DNA of 10,444 nt. Source: Bacillota bacterium. GTDB lineage: Bacteria; Bacillota_C; Negativicutes; CTSoil-072. Every line of letters starts with the position of its first letter. The first letter of the stretch is position 1. This document shows positions 6,333 to 10,444 of the stretch, piece by piece. The stretch covers positions 1 to 10,444 of the forward strand of contig JAGFXW010000062.1 in assembly GCA_017861495.1 (NCBI GenBank). Direction: 5' to 3'. A program made the position numbers and the translations under genes. Below the pieces are notes generated by a model, which had not been told where the DNA came from, made no database searches, and saw only the letters and a program-made list of their open reading frames with translations.

Positions 6333-6969
6333 CATTTGACTCCACCATATCATCAATTTTTGCGATTAAGCGGGAAACGGAATCCATTCCCAAGGCGATC
6401 AGAATCGTCCCGCAGAATTGGGTATCGGCAATAGAAAACAATGTTTTTAACATCAGCGCATAGATATTTTTTTGCAATAAACCCGTTTGTTTGTCAGCAG
6501 AAACAAACAGCATTTCCACTTCCGGCAGCGAATAGATTAACTTTGTGGCGAGCAAATTTCCAAGTCCGCCGACTACCGGATTTAAAATGATATTGCCGAT
6601 TTCCTTGACAACATCAAAATCTGTATCCAGCAGTTCATTCTTATCATACGCCGTAGCCCCGTCGCTTATCGTTTCGTTTAAACATAAACTGACCAACAGT
6701 TTCGCCTGTTCCGCCGGAAACAATAAAAACGCTTTGCCATTATATTCCTGGCCAAACTGCAAGGATGATGACATAATATGCCCGGAAGAACTGTCAATAC
6801 AAGAGGAAAAATAAGAAGCAGTAATATCATCGGCAGACAATAAATCGATAGCCGGTACAGAAAGTTTTATTTTTCGTCCAACAACCTCTGATAAGATACT
6901 GGCAGCCCGTCCAACACAGATATTAAAAAATTCAGTAAGCGCGTCCCTTTGCATCTCACTTAGCATCAT
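6316..6969 (-). CDS. CheC-family phosphatase (CheY-P phosphatase type)
   Basis: A 217-residue protein of the CheC/CheX/FliY phosphatase family, which dephosphorylates response regulators of the CheY type. Both catalytic D-x3-E-x2-N signatures are intact: Asp9-Glu13-Asn16 (DALTEFFN) and Asp119-Glu123-Asn126 (DVVKEIGN). The family repeat is evident, each signature being followed by a Gly/Ala-rich helix and a VP or LP turn. Having two sites matches CheC rather than CheX. The ATG at 6969 has GGAGG eight bases upstream and overlaps the receiver gene by 14 bases. Its natural partner is presumably the receiver protein just upstream. No chemotaxis genes (cheA, cheW, cheD) are nearby, so this looks like a non-chemotactic use of the family. 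Confidence 0.88.
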   Translation of the reverse strand: MMLSEMQRDALTEFFNICVGRAASILSEVVGRKIKLSVPAIDLLSADDITASYFSSCIDSSSGHIMSSSLQFGQEYNGKAFLLFPAEQAKLLVSLCLNETISDGATAYDKNELLDTDFDVVKEIGNIILNPVVGGLGNLLATKLIYSLPEVEMLFVSADKQTGLLQKNIYALMLKTLFSIADTQFCGTILIALGMDSVSRLIAKIDDMVESNDAVTF

Positions 6970-7333
6970 TAAACCGTTCCTCCACGATTTTTTTCATGAA
7001 AGCCAATTTATCCTGATCCAACGGTTTATTGATAAACGCGGCCAGATTAAATTCTGCCAACTCCGTTTTCGTTGATTGCTGAACATCAGCCGTTAATGCA
7101 AAAAGAGGAATATTTACATCTGTCTCACGAATTTTTCTGATGAGTTCCTGCCCGCTCATCTGCGGCATTAATAAATCAGTCACGATGATATCCGGATGTT
7201 CCTGCAAAAAACTTTCATAACCTGCCAGACCATTATCGGTCAAAATCAATTCTGCTGTTGGAAAGGCTTCAACAAATAAGCGGGTAGCAATTCTTTGGGA
7301 AAATTTTGAATCCTCCACAATTAAGATTTTCAA
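6956..7333 (-). CDS. Stand-alone response regulator receiver domain (CheY-like)
   Basis: A 125-residue single receiver domain without an output domain. The acidic pair Glu7-Asp8, the phosphoacceptor Asp53 (VTDLLMPQMSG), Thr81 (LTA) and Lys103-Pro104 are all in place, so it should be phosphorylatable. The start is TTG at 7333, preceded by GGGAGGG seven bases upstream; no ATG alternative gives the conserved first strand. No histidine kinase lies in the window, so the phosphodonor is elsewhere. It is the first gene of the operon with the CheC-type phosphatase and the diguanylate cyclase. A likely role is a phospho-switch that acts on, or is reset by, these neighbours. It might also be called spo0F- or cheY-like; I do not assign a symbol. 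Confidence 0.92.
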   Translation of the reverse strand: MKILIVEDSKFSQRIATRLFVEAFPTAELILTDNGLAGYESFLQEHPDIIVTDLLMPQMSGQELIRKIRETDVNIPLFALTADVQQSTKTELAEFNLAAFINKPLDQDKLAFMKKIVEERFNDAK

Positions 7334-7369
7334 ATGATAGCCCTCCCATACTTGAAATCACTGAATATC

Positions 7370-7410
7370 AAAAAAACACCAGGCGATCCTTTTTCAGAAT
7401 ACAACCTAGT
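7370..7410 (-). terminator. Candidate attenuator overlapping the riboswitch closing stem
   Basis: On the minus strand ACUAGGU (7410 to 7404) can pair over seven positions, two of them G-U, with GCCUGGU (7384 to 7378), followed by G and seven U (7376-7370). The left arm includes most of the 3' strand of the aptamer closing stem (AGGUUG, 7407 to 7402), so the two structures exclude each other. Ligand binding would favour readthrough, predicting an ON switch. The 19-base loop is large and the stem is short, so confidence is moderate. Confidence 0.5.
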
Positions 7411-7476
7411 CATTATGGCGAAACGTCCGTTACCAAGCCCATGGTTTGGAACCTCAGCTTTCAGCAAGGTTGCCTA
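7399..7476 (-). ncRNA. Cyclic-di-GMP class I (GEMM-I) riboswitch-like aptamer
   Basis: Read on the minus strand, the order of elements matches GEMM-I. GGCAACC (7474 to 7468) opens the closing stem, followed by a hairpin with a GAAA-containing loop (TTGCT-GAAA-GCTGAGG). Next comes CAAACC, the counterpart of the conserved CGCAAAGCC segment, then GGGCTT and a second stem-loop region, and AGGTTG (7407 to 7402) closes the stem. It starts about 22 bases after the predicted start site of an operon that encodes a diguanylate cyclase, the expected context. Deviations are one A fewer in GGCAAACC, and UUC in place of the usual ACG before CAAA. A palindrome, CTATTTCGAAATAG (7474-7487), precedes it. This is recognised by eye, not by a covariance model. 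Confidence 0.6.
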
Positions 7477-7504
7477 TTTCGAAATAGTGATTATTTGCTC
7501 ATTA

Positions 7505-7533
7505 ATTTTATTACAATAAATTGGAAATGTCAA
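7505..7533 (-). promoter_or_regulatory. Sigma-A promoter of the receiver-CheC-GGDEF operon
   Basis: On the minus strand, a consensus -35 TTGACA (7528-7533), a 17-base spacer and TAAAAT (7505-7510). The predicted start site near 7498 gives a leader of about 165 bases that contains the riboswitch-like aptamer and its candidate attenuator. Confidence 0.78.
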
Positions 7534-7659
7534 TCAGCGGTAAATTAAATTCGGGAAAAGAAATGTAGCCCGAATATTTTCAGGAGACCTATGCGCAACT
7601 TTGTCTGCTTTTCGTTAAGAATTTACGCGAAAGCGTGGCATTCCCAGCCTGTAATGTAG

Positions 7660-7665
7660 TATACT
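7660..7665 (+). promoter_or_regulatory. Candidate -10 element for purB
   Basis: TATACT lies 62 bases before the purB start codon. The -35 at 17-base spacing (GGCATT) is poor, so this is tentative. A small hairpin, ACGC-GAAA-GCGT (7625-7636), lies about 24 bases upstream. No purine riboswitch or PurR-type box was recognised in 7534-7727. Confidence 0.3.
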
Positions 7666-7727
7666 ATGCATAGATTTTTGATCAAATTCCTAATGCTGTT
7701 ACTATTAAAGAATGATGAGGGATAAAA

Positions 7728-9089
7728 ATGAGTATTAAATCACTTACGCCGTTGGAAGGCCGGTACGGAACCATTACCCAGCCGTTGGGCGACTATTTTT
7801 CGGAATGGGCTTTAATAAAATATCGTATTCATGTAGAAGTGGAATGGCTCATTGCCATGGCAGACAACCCTGCGTTTGCTGAAATCCGCCAATTCACACC
7901 AGAAGAAATAAATTTCTTGCGCAACATTGTCAAAAATTTTGACGAAACAGCCGCTCTGCGGATCAAAGAAATTGAACGCACTACCAATCACGATGTAAAA
8001 GCGGTCGAATATTTCCTCCGCGAAACCTTAGGCGCCATGTCGCTGGCTGATGTACTGGAATTTATCCACTTCTCCTGTACTTCCGAAGATATTAACAATC
8101 TTTCGTATGCCTTGATGCTGAAGCACGGCATTGAGAATGTCTGGCTGCCGGCAGCGGAAAACCTGGCCCAGACCGTTACAGCGATGGCGGAAGACGAAAT
8201 CGCCATTCCGATGCTGGCCCATACCCACGGCCAAGCCGCCTCTCCCACAACCGTCGGCAAGGAACTGGCCGTATTCGTCTACCGCTGGAACCGCCAGCTA
8301 AAACAAATCCGGTCCCAGGAATACCTCGGCAAATTCAACGGCGCCGTCGGCAACTTCAATGCGCACAGTATTGCCTATCCGGAAGTAGACTGGGAAGCTG
8401 TTTCCCGTTCGTTCGTGGAAAGCCTGGGTTTGACCTATAACCCACTGACAACACAAATCGAATCCCATGACTACGTGGCCGAATCGTTCCATGCGTTGAC
8501 ACGCTTCAACAATATCCTCCTTGATTTTGACCGCGACATGTGGCTGTATATTTCGCTCGGTTACTTCAAACAAAAAGCCATTGCCGGCGAAGTAGGTTCC
8601 TCCACCATGCCGCATAAAGTAAATCCGATCGACTTTGAAAATTCAGAAGCAAACCTGGGGCTGAGCAACGCAGTACTCGACCATCTGGCCAACAAGCTGC
8701 CGATCTCCCGTCTGCAGCGCGACCTCAGTGATTCTTCGGCGCAGCGGAATATTGGCACAGGGATCGCCCATTCCTATCTGGCAATTACTTATACGGTAAA
8801 AGGCCTCAAGAAAACCGTAGTGAACGAAGAAACCCTTGCCGCCGACCTGAACCATTCGTGGGAAGTTTTGGCCGAAGCTGTACAAACCGTAATGCGCAAA
8901 CACAGCCATGCCAACTCTTACGATAAACTGAAAGCCATCACACGCGGCAAAGGCATCAGCGAAGAAGATATCAAGGCCTTTATCGACAGTGTTGGATTAC
9001 CGGAAGCCGACAAAAACCGTCTTCTGGCCCTGACACCAGCGCAATATGTCGGCATAGCCGCATCCTTACTCAAACATATCCAACAATAA
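7728..9089 (+). CDS. purB: Adenylosuccinate lyase (PurB, E. coli-like long type)
   Basis: Adenylosuccinate lyase, which releases fumarate from SAICAR in purine synthesis and from adenylosuccinate in AMP formation; a cytosolic tetramer of the fumarase/aspartase superfamily. The protein has 453 residues and follows E. coli PurB (456) almost segment by segment: PLEGRYG at 8-14, ERTTNHDVKAVEYFL at 83-97, TSEDINNLS at 118-126, the catalytic THG loop at 166-168, and the superfamily signature GSSTMPHKVNP at 290-300 followed by IDFENSEANLGLSNAV. The start ATG at 7728 has GAGGG six bases upstream. It stands alone between its own upstream region and a terminator, away from any other pur gene. Many Bacillota carry a shorter Bacillus-type PurB of about 430 residues, so this longer form may be a second copy or a transferred one; the window cannot show which. 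Confidence 0.95.
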   Translation: MSIKSLTPLEGRYGTITQPLGDYFSEWALIKYRIHVEVEWLIAMADNPAFAEIRQFTPEEINFLRNIVKNFDETAALRIKEIERTTNHDVKAVEYFLRETLGAMSLADVLEFIHFSCTSEDINNLSYALMLKHGIENVWLPAAENLAQTVTAMAEDEIAIPMLAHTHGQAASPTTVGKELAVFVYRWNRQLKQIRSQEYLGKFNGAVGNFNAHSIAYPEVDWEAVSRSFVESLGLTYNPLTTQIESHDYVAESFHALTRFNNILLDFDRDMWLYISLGYFKQKAIAGEVGSSTMPHKVNPIDFENSEANLGLSNAVLDHLANKLPISRLQRDLSDSSAQRNIGTGIAHSYLAITYTVKGLKKTVVNEETLAADLNHSWEVLAEAVQTVMRKHSHANSYDKLKAITRGKGISEEDIKAFIDSVGLPEADKNRLLALTPAQYVGIAASLLKHIQQ

Positions 9090-9094
9090 TTGAC

Positions 9095-9129
9095 AGAGAA
9101 CCGGCTTCGCTTGAACCGGTTCTCTTTTT
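9095..9129 (+). terminator. Rho-independent terminator of purB
   Basis: AGAGAACCGG (9095-9104) and CCGGTTCTCT (9116-9125) form a perfect 10-base stem with an 11-base loop and end in TTTTT (9125-9129). It starts five bases after the purB stop codon. Confidence 0.92.
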
Positions 9130-9141
9130 GTTATCTGCACC

Positions 9142-9179
9142 AAAAAGAAACAGCTATCCGCCGCTTCAGGCAATAGCTG
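9142..9179 (-). terminator. Rho-independent terminator facing purB
   Basis: On the minus strand CAGCTAT (9173-9179) pairs with ATAGCTG (9151-9157), with an inner GCC/GGC stem, and is followed by TTTCTTTTT (9142-9150). It ends the minus-strand unit containing the 160-residue protein gene. Its design closely resembles the terminator at 5318-5359 (same CAGCT arms and GCC/GGC inner stem). Confidence 0.82.
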
Positions 9180-9234
9180 CTCTCTTACGTGTTATGAAAT
9201 TTATCCGCGCACCTGATTCTTGCCACGGCAACGG

Positions 9235-9717
9235 TCAATGCATGCCGGAAGCATAATCGTTGGGCGACCAGAGCCCATCCTCGACAGCGAAGCCGGCAAT
9301 CAATACGTTGATATCAAACACATGCACTTTAATCCGGTCATCCGGCTCCCATAACGAAAGTTGCGCATTTAATTCTTCGTTCGACAAACTCGCCATTTGC
9401 ACTATCTCGGCAGCGGCTTCCCGGACTAGATTGATGAGCGGTAGAGTAAGATTTTCATCGTATGGCTGCAAAACTGCGGTGGCTAAACCGCTCAAGAGGG
9501 CAACATACACTTGGTTGACTGCAATATTTTCCGGTTGCTGCAAGGCAAAGATGGAAAACCGCTCAACAGCACGGTAGACATCGCGAACGCCATGCAGTTC
9601 CATGAGTTCGTCCTGCAATTCCAGCGTTCTCTGCATTTTTTCTTCTATGGGAAATTCTTCATTATTACTGATTGTATGGTATTCCCATTGCTTCTTCGCA
9701 ATTTTTTCAAGTTCCAA
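9235..9717 (-). CDS. Unrecognised 160-residue soluble protein
   Basis: I do not recognise this protein. It has 160 residues, with no signal peptide, no membrane segment and no cysteines. It opens with a charged, probably helical region (1-50), then an amphipathic helical stretch with LLSGLATAVLQ at 74-84. The end is acidic and Trp-containing (LWEPDDRIKVHVFDINVLIAGF, about 117-138, then VEDGLWSPNDY). Overall it is acidic and mostly helical. The start is uncertain: the earliest plausible codon is TTG at 9717, but the GGAG core abuts it directly, so a less usual start a few codons later is possible. An upstream in-frame TGA excludes a much longer form. It is bounded by terminators on both sides, so it is probably a single-gene unit; I see no convincing promoter in 9718-9798. 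Confidence 0.7.
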   Translation of the reverse strand: MELEKIAKKQWEYHTISNNEEFPIEEKMQRTLELQDELMELHGVRDVYRAVERFSIFALQQPENIAVNQVYVALLSGLATAVLQPYDENLTLPLINLVREAAAEIVQMASLSNEELNAQLSLWEPDDRIKVHVFDINVLIAGFAVEDGLWSPNDYASGMH

Positions 9718-9798
9718 CTCCGAAAATATGATGGATCACCGACCTTAGTTTTAATGATTTCAAGCGCCAAGCAAATTTAGCGTTATACAAAACGCAGG

Positions 9799-9823
9799 AA
9801 AAACCGGAAAGATCATCCTTCCG
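9799..9823 (-). terminator. Rho-independent terminator of the GNAT gene
   Basis: On the minus strand CGGAAG and CTTTCCG (one bulge) pair around a six-base loop and are followed by G and TTTTT (9799-9803). The stem overlaps the last codons and stop codon of the acetyltransferase gene. Confidence 0.65.
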
Positions 9824-10325
9824 TTGGTGCCTCAGGCCCCTCCAAGGCGTGCTGGTAAAAACTCAAGTCAAGCCACCTGCCAAATTTATAGCCCGCCTTT
9901 TGAACGGTACCGCAATGGCTAAAACCTAATTTCGAGTGCATTAACAGGCTGCCTTCATTGCTGCTGTCGATCCCGGCAACCATGGTGGCGTAGCCTTTCT
10001 GGTTGGCAATCTTAATTAATTCTTGCAATAAAACGGTTCCAATGCGTTTGCCCCGATGGTCTTTATGAACATATACGGAGTGTTCTATCGTATATTTATA
10101 CGCCGGAAACGCTCTAAACGATCCAAATGTTGCGAAACCAACGACGAGACCGTTTTCTTCAAACACTAAAACAGGATATCCTTCATCCAGCTTCTTTTCA
10201 TACCAGGCTGTCCGGTCCTCAAGTGTGTGGGGCTTGTAATCATAAATAGCCGTCGTATTGATTATTGCGTCATTATAAATTTCCAGGATGGCAGGTAAAT
10301 CATTAGTGTTTGCACAGCGGATCAT
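9813..10325 (-). CDS. GNAT N-acetyltransferase, MnaT/phosphinothricin acetyltransferase type
   Basis: A 170-residue GNAT enzyme that transfers an acetyl group from acetyl-CoA to an amine. It follows E. coli MnaT (YncA), which acetylates methionine analogues and similar amino acids, along its whole length: EIYNDAI at 15-21, PVLVFEENGLVVGFATFG at 51-68, EHSVYVHKDHRGKRIG at 81-96 with the acetyl-CoA pyrophosphate loop RGKRIG, MVAGIDSSNEGS at 115-126 and KFGRWLDLSF at 147-156. The frame is open to 10439, but AGAGGTG five bases before the ATG at 10325 and the family N-terminus fix the start there; the extra upstream codons come from a hairpin element. The leader has no clear promoter and begins at that element. 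The likely role is detoxification of amino-acid analogues; a role in antibiotic or herbicide resistance is possible for the family but not shown here. Confidence 0.92.
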   Translation of the reverse strand: MIRCANTNDLPAILEIYNDAIINTTAIYDYKPHTLEDRTAWYEKKLDEGYPVLVFEENGLVVGFATFGSFRAFPAYKYTIEHSVYVHKDHRGKRIGTVLLQELIKIANQKGYATMVAGIDSSNEGSLLMHSKLGFSHCGTVQKAGYKFGRWLDLSFYQHALEGPEAPTEG

Positions 10326-10357
10326 GGCTTCACCTCTGAAATTCCAAATAGTCAGCA

Positions 10358-10444
10358 CCACCCGTCTAACGGGTGGCTTGCTCTGCCCTATAAGGGCATG
10401 GTACCAGCGGAGTCTCAAGACTCTCTGAAAAGTTGCCAACCGCA
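10358..10444. mobile_element. Probable end of an IS200/IS605-type element (partial, runs off the window)
   Basis: Three compact hairpins occur in under 70 bases: CCACCCGT-CTA-ACGGGTGG (10358-10376), TGCCC-TATAA-GGGCA (10384-10398) and GAGTC-TCAA-GACTC (10410 or 10411 to about 10423). A non-coding tail follows, reading GAAAAGTTGCCAACCGCA. Subterminal hairpins of this kind are typical of IS200/IS605-type ends and of the structured 3' RNA of tnpB genes. If so, the transposase or tnpB gene would lie beyond the right edge on the minus strand. It could also be a solo, gene-less copy of a dispersed palindromic repeat. No transposase sequence is visible here. Confidence 0.5.

Noticed and set aside
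6333..6356. Upstream start codon of the diguanylate cyclase at 6356
   Set aside because: No ribosome site precedes it, while GTGGAG is correctly placed for the ATGs at 6335 and 6332.
7334..7548. Plus-strand open frames of 61 and 80 codons opposite the operon leader
   Set aside because: They overlap the promoter and riboswitch-like region and have no ribosome site or protein-like features.
10326..10439. N-terminal extension of the acetyltransferase to 10439
   Set aside because: The extra codons translate the hairpin element; the family N-terminus and a good ribosome site place the start at 10325.
1..10444. CRISPR array, tRNA or rRNA genes
   Set aside because: No regularly spaced repeats, no cloverleaf with a CCA-type end and no rRNA-like conserved segments were seen on either strand.

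Overview
The window reads as chromosomal DNA of a low-to-middle GC Gram-positive-type bacterium (Bacillota). Ribosome binding sites are strong and purine-rich, three genes appear to start with TTG, promoters are close to the sigma-A consensus, and most units end in a hairpin followed by a T-run. A member of the Negativicutes or Clostridia is my best guess, but nothing here fixes the genus.

Left part (1 to about 5300) is accessory carbon metabolism. An HpcH/HpaI-type aldolase (minus) and an MFS transporter (plus) diverge from a 180-base region with a promoter and repeats. A minus-strand unit follows: a DapA-superfamily lyase/aldolase, a broken remnant of a D-2-hydroxyacid dehydrogenase, and an iron-type alcohol dehydrogenase. 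This unit has a near-perfect promoter (TTGACA, 17 bases, TACAAT). A 16-bp perfect palindrome of GntR-operator type lies just downstream of the -10, and a leader of about 290 bases follows. Together the genes suggest uptake and cleavage of a sugar acid or keto acid and reduction of the resulting aldehyde; the substrate cannot be read from the sequence.

Middle part (5318 to 7533) is a signalling operon on the minus strand: a stand-alone receiver domain, a CheC-type phosphatase and a PAS-GGDEF diguanylate cyclase, with overlapping or nearly overlapping reading frames. Its leader carries a sequence closely resembling a class I cyclic-di-GMP riboswitch (GEMM-I). The 3' strand of its closing stem can pair instead with a downstream segment that ends in seven U. 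A diguanylate cyclase operon would then be under control of its own product, and the layout predicts an ON switch. This is the most interesting feature of the window.

Right part (7660 to 10444): a stand-alone purB (adenylosuccinate lyase of the E. coli-like long type) on the plus strand with its own terminator, then on the minus strand an unrecognised 160-residue protein and a GNAT acetyltransferase very like MnaT/phosphinothricin acetyltransferases. Immediately upstream of the acetyltransferase, at the window edge, lies a three-hairpin element that looks like the end of an IS200/IS605-type transposon. A different hairpin cluster of unknown identity occupies the left edge.
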